Assembly: GCA_026713405.1 (NCBI GenBank)
Contig: JAPOON010000193.1
Span: 1 to 6,331, forward strand
Direction: 5' to 3'
Length of the DNA: 6,331 nucleotides
Source: Gammaproteobacteria bacterium
GTDB lineage: Bacteria > Pseudomonadota > Gammaproteobacteria > Pseudomonadales > Azotimanducaceae_A
Positions 1 to 6,331 of this stretch are shown here, one piece after another (the stretch's first letter is position 1; each line of letters begins with the position of its first letter). The translations under genes and the position numbers were made by a program. The notes beneath the pieces were generated by a model. It saw nothing but the letters and a program-made list of their open reading frames with translations, searched no databases and was not told the DNA's origin.

Positions 1-269
1 ACCACCCCAAGGCGGTGGAGGTGGCCTATCTGGACCCGATGTTCCCGGCACGGCGCAAAACGGCCTTGCCCGGCAGGGAAATGCAGTATCTGCGTGATCT
101 GGCGTGGCGGGGCGAGACGGCCCTCTCGCGACAGATCCACCTGGCGCAACGGGCAGCGCGTGACCGGGTGGTGGTCACGCGCCGGGCCAGGGACTCGTCC
201 GCTTCGGCGCCAAGCTGGCGGATCCGGGGCAGGCTTGTGCGGTTCGACGTGTATCGGGCAGGGCACTAG
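1..269 (+). CDS. rsmJ: RsmJ, 16S rRNA (guanine-1516-N2)-methyltransferase, C-terminal part
   Basis: This is the last 88 codons of a gene that enters from the left edge, read in the frame starting at base 3 and ending with TAG at 267-269. RsmJ uses S-adenosylmethionine to methylate N2 of G1516 in 16S rRNA of the small ribosomal subunit, in the cytoplasm. The sequence shows the family's signature YLDPMFP near the start of the fragment, followed by a KTALPGREM stretch that matches the conserved KSAL..KEM segment of the family. Next come the RVVVTRRA strand and the terminal LVRFDVYRAG, corresponding to the usual RFDIY end. E. coli RsmJ is about 250 residues, so roughly two thirds, including most of the SAM-binding fold, is missing. 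The GTG at 15 is an internal valine codon, not a start. Identification rests on motif recall, but several conserved blocks agree in order and spacing. Confidence 0.9.
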   Translation, partial: HPKAVEVAYLDPMFPARRKTALPGREMQYLRDLAWRGETALSRQIHLAQRAARDRVVVTRRARDSSASAPSWRIRGRLVRFDVYRAGH

Positions 270-363
270 CCCGACTCCACCATCAGCCCTTCCGATTGGT
301 GTGCCGGAGGACCGTGCCTCGTGCCGGCTCGGCGGTTCGAATGCAGGCGGATTTGCCACGGGC

Positions 364-369
364 TAGAAT
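364..369 (+). promoter_or_regulatory. Possible -10 element (TAGAAT) for the NnrU-family gene
   Basis: TAGAAT matches the sigma-70 consensus TATAAT at five of six positions and lies 29 bases before the start codon, a plausible place for a short leader. I see no good -35 hexamer at 16-18 bases upstream: the bases at 341-346 read ATGCAG, and the TTGCCA at 353-358 is far too close. The call therefore rests on one hexamer in a gene gap and is tentative. Confidence 0.3.
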
Positions 370-387
370 CCACCGTTCGTGCTCGGT

Positions 388-393
388 AGGGGA
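388..393 (+). promoter_or_regulatory. Ribosome binding site AGGGGA of the NnrU-family gene
   Basis: AGGGGA lies five bases before the ATG at 399, a normal Shine-Dalgarno spacing. It supports 399 as the start. Confidence 0.7.
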
Positions 394-398
394 ATGAC

Positions 399-1097
399 AT
401 GAACGATCTCACCTGGCTGGCGGTATTGGCCGTGCTGTTCGTGGTTCAGCACCTCGGTGTCACCAGCACCGGCTTGCGTGACCGCCTGGTCGGTGCGATG
501 GGCGAGAAAGCCTATGTGGCGATTTATGCGATCGTCTCCATCGTGCTGATCGTGTTGCTCATACGTGCCTACAATGCGACGGTGCCGGCCATGCTGCTCT
601 GGCCGACTGGCGACCTGTTGCGCCTGGTGCCCCTGGTGCTGATGCCGCTGGCACTGCTGCTGGTAATCGGCGGTGTCATGACCAAGAATCCAACGACGGT
701 CGGCGTTGTGCTCGACAGCGGTTCGGAAGTGCCGGTGGACGGGGTGCTCAAGATCACCCGTCACCCGGTGCAGTGCGGCATCCTGGTCTGGTCGGTGAGT
801 CACCTGCTGGCCAATGGCGATCTGCCGTCGCTGATCTTTTTCGGCGCGTTCGGGTTGATCTCGGGATTCGGCATGGTGCTCATCGACCGGCGCAAGCAGC
901 AGGTGTTCGGGGAAGGCTGGACAGCGTTTCGCGACGCCACGTCGCTGCTGCCCTTTGCCGCGGTCGCCTCGGGGCGTCAGTCGCTCGGGCTTGCGGATAT
1001 CGGCTGGGTCGCGCCACTGCTCGCGGCGATCGTCTTCGTCGCCCTGTGGTGGGGCCACGTCTGGGTTTCGGGGGTTCCCGTCGGGCTTGGCTGGTAG
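399..1097 (+). CDS. NnrU-family integral membrane protein
   Basis: A 232-residue, very hydrophobic protein of the NnrU family. Family members include a denitrification-cluster protein of unclear role and the plant 15-cis-zeta-carotene isomerase Z-ISO, which binds heme b; most bacterial members have no proven substrate. The sequence shows about six hydrophobic segments (roughly residues 3-22, 37-56, 72-93, 122-138, 142-162 and 201-222). The family hallmark GVLKITRHPVQCG is at about 115-127, followed by SHLLANGD at 134-141. Histidines at 18, 122, 135 and 220 sit in or next to membrane segments and are candidate heme ligands by analogy, which is inference. Length is typical for the family. The ATG is supported by AGGGGA five bases upstream. 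The gene is apparently monocistronic: rsmJ ends 129 bases upstream, and plsB converges from the other side. No nitrite or nitric oxide reductase gene is present here, so a denitrification role is not supported by context, and I would not assign a reaction. Confidence 0.87.
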   Translation: MNDLTWLAVLAVLFVVQHLGVTSTGLRDRLVGAMGEKAYVAIYAIVSIVLIVLLIRAYNATVPAMLLWPTGDLLRLVPLVLMPLALLLVIGGVMTKNPTTVGVVLDSGSEVPVDGVLKITRHPVQCGILVWSVSHLLANGDLPSLIFFGAFGLISGFGMVLIDRRKQQVFGEGWTAFRDATSLLPFAAVASGRQSLGLADIGWVAPLLAAIVFVALWWGHVWVSGVPVGLGW

Positions 1098-1112
1098 CAG
1101 GGCCGGGCCCCC

Positions 1113-3566
1113 TCAGTCGGCCAGAATTGCGTAGCGGTATTCGGCGTCGATCACGGTTTCGGATCCGCGCAGCACGTTGTCGACGATGGGGGTGCGGGCG
1201 AGCCGGCCATCGGCGTTCTCGATGACGGCGCCATCTTCGATCAGCTTGTCGACGAATGCATCGAAAACACGCTTGTCGAAGAATTCCGGAGCGTTGATGC
1301 CGTGCATCCGGGCTACCTTGCGGGCAATGAGCAGGCTTCGATCCTGGAGTTCCTGCCTTGTTCGGGCCGGCTTTCCGGGTTCGGCCAGGAGCCCCAGCAC
1401 GATGTAGTTCCGCTCCAGGATCGGCCGGGCAATGCCGGCGAGGAGGTGCAGCCGGTAGTGTACCGCCGACCGCGCGGGTGGCGGCGCCAGACGACCCTCC
1501 CGCTCGATGATGAGGCCCGATTGCACCAGGTGCTCCGTCCAGCGCGCCGTGTCCGGGGGTTCAAATCGCCCGTGCAGTTCCCGGGCCAGGTAGGGGTACA
1601 CCAGCTCGACCATCCGCTGCATCGCCTCGCGGGAAAGGGGTCGCCGGCGCTTCTCGAGGAGGCAGGCGATCAGAGACGGCAGCGCCAGCACATGGGCGAC
1701 GTTGTTCCGGTACCAGGTCATCTGTACCGCGGCGACGGGCTGCAGCGTGAGCACCTCGCCGAAGTCGTGCCGTTCGCGGTTCAGCATGCCGAGCTGCGCG
1801 ATGTGGGCGATGGCGCCGGCGCCGTCCAGTTCGGTGAGCTGATAGTCGTGATTGGCGCTATCCCGGCGCAAGAGGTCGAGGTAGCAGTCGATCTGTGCGG
1901 CGAGTACCGACTCGGCGATTGCCAGGCGCGGGGTGCAGAGGATGACCAGGGCTGCCAGGTTGACCGGGTTGACGGAGGCGGCATCGTTGATGCGCATGAG
2001 GATTTCCCGTCCCAACTCGATTGCTTCGGCGGCCGATTCCGTTTCGGATTCGTCCCCGGCCGGTTCGGTCCCGATGCCCGGCACGCCCGCGCTGCCGGCT
2101 CCTGCGCCGTCGCTGACCGCCCGTTGCTCCAGCCACTGTTCCAGGTACAGGGGCTTGCCGAAGTTGACCTCGACGCGCCCGAAGTTCTGCCGGACGAGTC
2201 TGAGGCTCCGCAGGATGTCGGCGACGGTTTCGCGCTGCTTTTTCGCGCCCCGCATTTCATCGAGGTACGAAGCCGCCTCTATGAGCTTCTCGTAGCCGAA
2301 ATAAACCGGCACGAAGGCCAGCGGCCGGGGGAGCCCGCGGCGGGAATGGGCAATGGACATCTTGAGCAGGCCGATGCGCGCCGGCAGCAGCCGGCCCGTT
2401 CGCGTCCGGCTGCCTTCCGGGAAGAACTCCACGCAATGTCCGCGCCGGTACACCTGGTAGAGGTACTCCGAGAAGAGCGCGGCATGCAGCGGGTCGCCAC
2501 GGAAACTGCGTTGCATGTAGAAGGCGCCGCCCTGGCGCAGCAGGTTGCCGACAACGGGCATGTTCATGTTTTCCCCGGCGGCGATGTGGGGAATCATCAG
2601 GCCGCGCTGGAAGAGCAGGTAGGAAAGCATGAGGTAGTCGATGTGACTGCGATGGCACGGCACGTAGACCAGCGTATGGGTGCGGCCGAGCGATGCGATG
2701 CGTGCCAGCCCGTGCACTTCGATGCCGTCGTAGATGCGGCGCCAGAATGCCGAGAGCACGCGAAGGACCGTCCTGATCAGCGGGTAGGACATGTCCGAGG
2801 CCATCCTCATCGAGGCCTTGTGCGCCTGGTTGCGCACCTTGCGCCGCAGCTTTTCGGGGTTTGGCCCGCGCCGGGCTGCCGCAACCTGCTGTTCGATCAC
2901 GTCGCGCACCGCCCGGCTTTCCACCACCTGGCCGAGCAGCGTGCGGCGATGGGAGAAGTCCGGTCCCAGCGCCGCCACCTTCTGCTGGCGCAGCCGTACC
3001 CGCAGGATGCGCGCGGTGCGCCGCGCCCGCCGCTGTTCATCACCCTGCACCGCATCGCGAAGGCCGAGCGGCTCTCCGAAATCGACCACGATGTGGCTGC
3101 GTGAGATCAGCATGTTGACGAAGCGGCGCAGACGCGAGGAGGCCGCCCAATGCTCGGAGAAGGCCGTGCGGATCAGCGAGCGCTCACGGCTTGTCGTGGG
3201 GCCCCAGAACACCTGGACGGGCCGCAACTCGATATCGCTCGAAGGAGCGGCCGGACTGTCCAGCAGCCGGGTGAGGCGTTCGGGCACGGCGCGCATCGTG
3301 TTGCGCAGCAGGGGGCCCGCCGGGCGGTTCAGGAAAACGATGCGCTGCCTTTCCTCGAGATCGCCCAGGCTGATGCGGGATCGCGGGTCGGTCCACCCGT
3401 TTCGGGCACAGATCAGGTCCAGAACCACGACATCGGACAGCGAACGCTGGGGCAGCACGAATACCGTATCGGCGGGGAGATCCCGGGGAGGTGCCCCGGC
3501 GATCCTTGGCCGTACGATCGCCCGGATCAGTGTTCGGGCGAGCCGGTAACCGTGCCCGCGCAGCAT
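1113..3566 (-). CDS. plsB: PlsB, glycerol-3-phosphate 1-O-acyltransferase
   Basis: An 817-residue protein, close to the 807 of E. coli PlsB. It transfers a fatty acyl group from acyl-ACP or acyl-CoA to the sn-1 position of glycerol 3-phosphate, giving lysophosphatidate, the first step of phospholipid synthesis, at the inner membrane. All four acyltransferase blocks are present in order. Block I is HRSHID at 305-310, with the catalytic His305 and Asp310. Block II is GGAFYMQRSFRGD at 346-358, block III is FPEGSRTRTGR at 382-392, and block IV is FVPVYFGYE at 418-426. The C-terminal half keeps WYRNNVAHVLALPSL at 618-632 and HGINAPEFFDKRVF at 755-768, both characteristic of PlsB rather than of the small PlsC or PlsY enzymes. 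Residues 484-512 form a Gly/Ala-rich then acidic linker of low complexity. The ATG at 3566 is the longest start, with AGGGA at 3578-3582 eleven bases upstream. It lies 97 bases after gspD on the same strand and could be read from its transcript. The stop lies 15 bases from the convergent NnrU-family gene, with no visible terminator. Confidence 0.97.
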   Translation of the reverse strand: MLRGHGYRLARTLIRAIVRPRIAGAPPRDLPADTVFVLPQRSLSDVVVLDLICARNGWTDPRSRISLGDLEERQRIVFLNRPAGPLLRNTMRAVPERLTRLLDSPAAPSSDIELRPVQVFWGPTTSRERSLIRTAFSEHWAASSRLRRFVNMLISRSHIVVDFGEPLGLRDAVQGDEQRRARRTARILRVRLRQQKVAALGPDFSHRRTLLGQVVESRAVRDVIEQQVAAARRGPNPEKLRRKVRNQAHKASMRMASDMSYPLIRTVLRVLSAFWRRIYDGIEVHGLARIASLGRTHTLVYVPCHRSHIDYLMLSYLLFQRGLMIPHIAAGENMNMPVVGNLLRQGGAFYMQRSFRGDPLHAALFSEYLYQVYRRGHCVEFFPEGSRTRTGRLLPARIGLLKMSIAHSRRGLPRPLAFVPVYFGYEKLIEAASYLDEMRGAKKQRETVADILRSLRLVRQNFGRVEVNFGKPLYLEQWLEQRAVSDGAGAGSAGVPGIGTEPAGDESETESAAEAIELGREILMRINDAASVNPVNLAALVILCTPRLAIAESVLAAQIDCYLDLLRRDSANHDYQLTELDGAGAIAHIAQLGMLNRERHDFGEVLTLQPVAAVQMTWYRNNVAHVLALPSLIACLLEKRRRPLSREAMQRMVELVYPYLARELHGRFEPPDTARWTEHLVQSGLIIEREGRLAPPPARSAVHYRLHLLAGIARPILERNYIVLGLLAEPGKPARTRQELQDRSLLIARKVARMHGINAPEFFDKRVFDAFVDKLIEDGAVIENADGRLARTPIVDNVLRGSETVIDAEYRYAILAD

Positions 3567-3601
3567 CAGGGGCCGGTTCCCTGCGCCTTATCGGGGAGGC
3601 G
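3567..3601 (-). promoter_or_regulatory. Two adjacent stem-loops in the plsB leader, one covering the ribosome binding site
   Basis: On the minus strand the leader can form two small hairpins with no base between them. The first pairs CGCCT with AGGCG (bases 3597-3601 and 3584-3588, eight-base loop). The second pairs CAGGG with CCCTG (bases 3579-3583 and 3567-3571, seven-base loop) and ends at the base before the ATG. The likely Shine-Dalgarno AGGGA at 3578-3582 lies mainly in the 5' arm of the second stem, so folding could reduce plsB translation. Each stem is only five pairs, and such pairing occurs by chance in GC-rich DNA. A regulatory role is inference. Confidence 0.35.
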
Positions 3602-3663
3602 TGGCTTTTCACCCACCCTTCGCTCCCGTCTCGGTGCCGCGCTGGACGCGTGGGCAAAAACTG

Positions 3664-5625
3664 CTAGTCCGGCCGAGCGGCGGGCGCTTGCTGGTGGGGT
3701 GGCGACGACACGCCCTCGAACAGGGCTTCCATGGGATCGGAAACCGGGGAGGTGATCTCCACTTCCCAGATGTCCCTGTATTTGCGCTCGGTCGCATCAT
3801 GCGCGTCATCCTGCGACCTGATAATGGTCGGTCTCAAGAATATCAACAAGTTGGTCTTGGTGGCGGTCTTGGACGTGGACCGGAAAAAGAACCCGAGACC
3901 CGGAATGTCGCCGAGTACGGGCACCTTCTTGTTCGATTCGGAGATATTGTCCTGAATCAGGCCGCCGAGGACGATGATCTGGCGGTCTTCTGCGAGGACG
4001 GTGGTTTCGATCTCCCGTTTTGAAGTGACCACGTCCGCGAAGCCGGCATCGCCGATGGGAGAGTCGACGACGTTGGTAATCTGCTGGGCGATGTCCAGCC
4101 GCACGGATGTCCCGTCGTGCACGTGTGGAGTGACGGTGAGCTGCAGCCCCACATCTTCCCGCTGTACGGTCGTGAACGGATTGTTTGCGCCATCGGCCTG
4201 GGTCGTGAACGAACCCGTGCGGAACGGCACTTCGTTGCCGACCACGATCTTCGCCTCCTGGTTGTCCAGGGTCATGATGCTGGGTGTGGACAGCAGGTTG
4301 GCGTCGCTGGCGGTGCCGAGCGCCGTGATGATGCTGCCGAACGAGAAGCCCTCGGGGTCGACTCTCGCCACGGCGAGGGTGGGGCTGGAGATACTGGCCA
4401 ACCCGGCGAGCACGTCTGCGTCGATCTGGTTGCCTTCCCCGTTGACGCTCAGGTTCTGAATGAGGTTGGTGATCACGCCGTCCAGCGCCGAGCTGGCTAT
4501 GGGGGAGGTGGCCCCTTCGGCATCGGCGGCGGCGGTCTCCGCGCCGATGGTCCGCTGGTCGGTCATCTGCACTTCGACCACGGCCGCCTCGATCAGTACC
4601 TGGGTGCGCCGGATATCGAGCTGGTCGAGAATGTCGAGAATCTCTGCCATGGCGCTGGGGGCGGCGCGAATGATGATTGCGTTCAGCGATTCATCGGCCT
4701 GGATGGTTGCTGCCTGTTCGCTGTCGCCGTCCGAGGAGCGCTGGTCCAGGGTGCCCTTGAGCACCTCGGCGACCGCCACCGCGTCGGCGTGTTTGAGGTA
4801 GACCACCCGCACGCCGCCGGTGGCCGTGGCGGGCTTGTCGATCAACTCGACGATCTTGAGGATCTCCGCCACGGGCCGGGGCTTGCCGCGCACGATGAGC
4901 GAGTTGTTGCGCTTGTTGGCGATGATCTGGATGCTCTGCGGGCCGCTGGCGCTGCCGCCGATCTGGCTGGGGGCGAGCCGTTCCAGCAACTCGACCACGG
5001 TCTCCACCCAGGCCTCCTGGAGGGGCACCACGACGATCTCGTCTTCTTCCGCCACATCGATCTGCTCGATGATGCGCATGAGCCGCAGGATATTGTCGGC
5101 GTGGTCGCTGATGATGACGATGTTGGGTTCGGCCACGGCGGCAATGTGCCCGTACTGCGGGATCAGCGGCCGCAGTATCTTGACCAGTTCCGTGGACTCC
5201 ACGTTCTGCGCGGCGATGACCCGGGTGACCAGTTCTTCCGGAGCCACATGGCTCAGCTGGTCGTCCAGCCCGGGGGTCTGCTTGCCGGTGGCGCTCTGCT
5301 GGATGCGGATCACATCGCCCGAGGGGCTGGCGATGAACCCGTGTACGCGCAGTACCGAGAGGAACAGTTCGTAGATTCCGTCGGCGTTCAGCGGCGTGCT
5401 GGAAATCACGGTCACCTCACCTTTCAGCCTGGGGTCGACTACGAAGGTTTCGCCGGTGATTTCCGCCACCTGGGTTACGAATTCGCGGATATCGGCGTTC
5501 TTGATGTTGATCGTCCAGGTCTGGTCCGGACTGGCGGCGGACGCCGCTGCGGTGGCGGCCAGTGCCGGCGCCACCAGCGCCAAAGCCAGAACTGCGGTTG
5601 TGAGGATGTTCCGTGGGATCTTCAC
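3664..5625 (-). CDS. gspD: GspD, type II secretion system secretin
   Basis: A 653-residue secretin, the subunit of the outer-membrane ring through which folded periplasmic proteins leave the cell. Residues 1-23 form a signal peptide with basic residues (K2, R5), a hydrophobic core and an ALA cleavage site after 23. A periplasmic N0 domain follows at about 35-108. Three ring-building repeats N1-N3 span about 130-195, 196-265 and 270-340. The secretin barrel domain at about 342-602 contains LLSTPSI at 444-450, NEVPFRTG at 464-471, NPFTTVQREDVGLQLTVTP at 482-500, VLGGLIQD at 552-559, VPVLGDIPGLGFFFR at 568-582 and LLIFLRPTII at 593-602. Length and domain order are normal for GspD. The C-terminal tail of about 50 residues is polar and ends in a Pro/Ala-rich stretch; whether it docks a pilotin cannot be told. 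The start is GTG, with GGGG at 5631-5634 five bases upstream. It follows gspC by 19 bases, clearly the same operon. N0 is the expected docking surface for the GspC homology region. After the stop the transcript has five Us but no stem before them. Confidence 0.96.
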   Translation of the reverse strand: MKIPRNILTTAVLALALVAPALAATAAASAASPDQTWTINIKNADIREFVTQVAEITGETFVVDPRLKGEVTVISSTPLNADGIYELFLSVLRVHGFIASPSGDVIRIQQSATGKQTPGLDDQLSHVAPEELVTRVIAAQNVESTELVKILRPLIPQYGHIAAVAEPNIVIISDHADNILRLMRIIEQIDVAEEDEIVVVPLQEAWVETVVELLERLAPSQIGGSASGPQSIQIIANKRNNSLIVRGKPRPVAEILKIVELIDKPATATGGVRVVYLKHADAVAVAEVLKGTLDQRSSDGDSEQAATIQADESLNAIIIRAAPSAMAEILDILDQLDIRRTQVLIEAAVVEVQMTDQRTIGAETAAADAEGATSPIASSALDGVITNLIQNLSVNGEGNQIDADVLAGLASISSPTLAVARVDPEGFSFGSIITALGTASDANLLSTPSIMTLDNQEAKIVVGNEVPFRTGSFTTQADGANNPFTTVQREDVGLQLTVTPHVHDGTSVRLDIAQQITNVVDSPIGDAGFADVVTSKREIETTVLAEDRQIIVLGGLIQDNISESNKKVPVLGDIPGLGFFFRSTSKTATKTNLLIFLRPTIIRSQDDAHDATERKYRDIWEVEITSPVSDPMEALFEGVSSPPHQQAPAARPD

Positions 5626-5630
5626 GATGG

Positions 5631-5634
5631 CCCC
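5631..5634 (-). promoter_or_regulatory. Ribosome binding site (GGGG) deciding the GTG start of gspD
   Basis: On the minus strand GGGG lies five bases before the GTG at 5625-5623. The signal peptide begins directly at this codon, so the non-ATG start is well supported. The match to the Shine-Dalgarno consensus is short. Confidence 0.5.
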
Positions 5635-5644
5635 GATTCTAAGG

Positions 5645-6331
5645 CTACTTCAACGACGCTGTGATGAAGAAGCGCCGTTCGCCCCGTTGCACCTCGATGC
5701 GGGCGGAACCCTGGGCGAGCACATTGTCGAGTTCCAGCCGGTCGCGGCCCACATCCCCGACGGGCTGCCCGTTGACGGAGAGAATGACGTCGCCCGGCTT
5801 GAGGCCGGTCTGCCGAAGATAGGGAGATTGGGAAAGGCGGTCGAGCCGGTAGCCGGCGGGTGCGTCGCCGCCCACAGGCGTCAGTCCGAGTTCGCCCAGG
5901 GCGCTCTTCGGGTCGGTTTTCAGCCTCTCCCGGTATCTTTCCGCCATCGCCTCGGGCGAAGCCTCCGTGGCATCGCCGCCTGGTGGCTGAGGTGGCAGGG
6001 AGGATGCGGGGGACGGGCCGCGTTGTTCCAGCGCCGGTGGATTGATCGAGCCGGACCGGGCGCTTTCGGGCTCGGGGCTCGGAATTGCGAATCGCTCGTC
6101 GGATTTGGGGAAAGTGAGCCGTTCCAGGGACCGGCCGCGCCGCAGCAGGATGTGATCGAGATAGACGCTGTCCAGGGTCGCGTTTCCCGGCACCCTGTCA
6201 CCGATGTGATACAGCTCCTCCGAACGCCCCTTGCGCGCCAGGATGGCTGTGGATGCCGCCGGGGGTTCGGCCACGAAGACCCCGTGCAGGACAAGGGGCA
6301 GGCGCGTCTCGGCCAGTGCCTCGCGAGCGGC
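5645..6331 (-). CDS. gspC: GspC, type II secretion inner-membrane protein, N-terminus outside the window
   Basis: The last 228 residues of GspC are visible; the frame stays open to the window edge, so the GTG at 6274 is an internal valine and not the start. GspC is anchored in the inner membrane by one N-terminal helix, missing here. It bridges to the secretin and helps in substrate recognition. In the visible part (residue 1 at the edge), the homology region spans about 8-72, starting with ETRLPLVLHGVF and continuing through ILARKG, YHIGDRVPGN and DHILLRRGRSLERLTF. A proline-, serine- and glycine-rich linker follows at about 73-126. The C-terminal PDZ domain is at about 149-227, with GLKPGDVILSVNGQPVG at 176-192 as its hallmark. 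Some GspC proteins end in a coiled coil instead; this one is the PDZ type. The stop lies 19 bases before gspD. The pairing of a homology region and PDZ with an adjacent secretin makes the call firm. Confidence 0.93.
   Translation of the reverse strand, partial: AAREALAETRLPLVLHGVFVAEPPAASTAILARKGRSEELYHIGDRVPGNATLDSVYLDHILLRRGRSLERLTFPKSDERFAIPSPEPESARSGSINPPALEQRGPSPASSLPPQPPGGDATEASPEAMAERYRERLKTDPKSALGELGLTPVGGDAPAGYRLDRLSQSPYLRQTGLKPGDVILSVNGQPVGDVGRDRLELDNVLAQGSARIEVQRGERRFFITASLK

Larger units (their letters stand above)
270..398 (+). other. Intergenic gap between rsmJ and the NnrU-family gene
   Basis: These 129 bases carry no supported gene. The stretch 303-328 can form an imperfect hairpin: GCCGG at 303-307 with CCGGC at 324-328 and AGG at 308-310 with CCT at 317-319, leaving a four-base bulge. 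No T tract follows, so it is not a convincing rsmJ terminator. The pentamer GTGCC occurs three times (301, 314, 321). The right end holds the possible promoter element and the ribosome binding site listed separately. Confidence 0.5.

Noticed and set aside
303..328. An imperfect hairpin downstream of rsmJ as its terminator.
   Set aside because: It has a four-base bulge and no following T tract.
334..342. GGTTCGAAT, resembling the T loop of a tRNA.
   Set aside because: The flanking bases do not pair into a T stem, and no anticodon arm, D arm or acceptor stem can be built around it.
363..1058. A 231-codon open frame on the minus strand, opposite the NnrU-family gene.
   Set aside because: Its translation is a His-, Gln-, Arg- and Asp-rich string, the expected mirror of a hydrophobic membrane protein. 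The plus-strand gene has a good ribosome binding site and family motifs.
1098..1112. GGGCCGGGCCC between the convergent NnrU-family and plsB genes, as a shared terminator.
   Set aside because: The two arms leave only one base for a loop, and there is no T or A tract on either side. It cannot act as a normal intrinsic terminator.
1302..3104. A 600-codon open frame on the plus strand, opposite plsB.
   Set aside because: It lies within plsB, whose motifs are intact. The antisense translation has no domain I recognise and shows the compositional bias of a mirror frame.
3656..3685. Five Ts on the minus strand just after the gspD stop, as a terminator before plsB.
   Set aside because: The bases before the T run form no stem beyond three pairs, so only half of an intrinsic terminator is present.
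4117..5664. A 515-codon open frame on the plus strand, opposite gspD and the end of gspC.
   Set aside because: It lies antisense to a gene with complete secretin motifs. Its translation is rich in Gly, His, Asp and Val without any recognisable domain, which is typical of a shadow frame in GC-rich DNA.

Overview
The window looks like an ordinary chromosomal segment from a GC-rich gammaproteobacterium that is not an enteric. RsmJ and PlsB are largely gammaproteobacterial proteins. The NnrU-family membrane protein and the type II secretion genes (gspC, gspD) fit an environmental or marine lineage, but the sequence does not fix the genus. Base composition looks even throughout, and I see no insertion sequence, integrase, tRNA, rRNA, CRISPR array or other sign of a mobile island.

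Layout. (1) 1-269, plus strand: the C-terminal third of rsmJ, a 16S rRNA methyltransferase cut by the window edge. (2) 270-398: a non-coding gap with a possible -10 element and a clear ribosome binding site for the next gene. (3) 399-1097, plus strand: an NnrU-family polytopic membrane protein. (4) 1113-3566, minus strand: full-length plsB, the membrane glycerol-3-phosphate acyltransferase, convergent with the NnrU gene across 15 bases. (5) 3567-3663: a 97-base leader between gspD and plsB with two adjacent small inverted repeats just before the plsB start. (6) 3664-5625, minus strand: full-length gspD, the outer-membrane secretin of type II secretion. (7) 5645-6331, minus strand: gspC, the inner-membrane partner of the secretin, with its N-terminus beyond the window.

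The genes fall into three unrelated jobs: ribosomal RNA modification, membrane phospholipid synthesis plus an NnrU-family protein of unknown substrate, and type II protein secretion. GspC and GspD do work together: the GspC homology region binds the periplasmic N-terminal domain of the secretin, linking the inner-membrane platform to the outer-membrane channel. gspE does not follow gspD here, so the rest of the secretion machinery must be encoded elsewhere or upstream of gspC, outside the window.

I found no convincing undescribed system. The most checkable oddities are the back-to-back hairpins that could mask the plsB ribosome binding site and the separation of gspCD from gspE.
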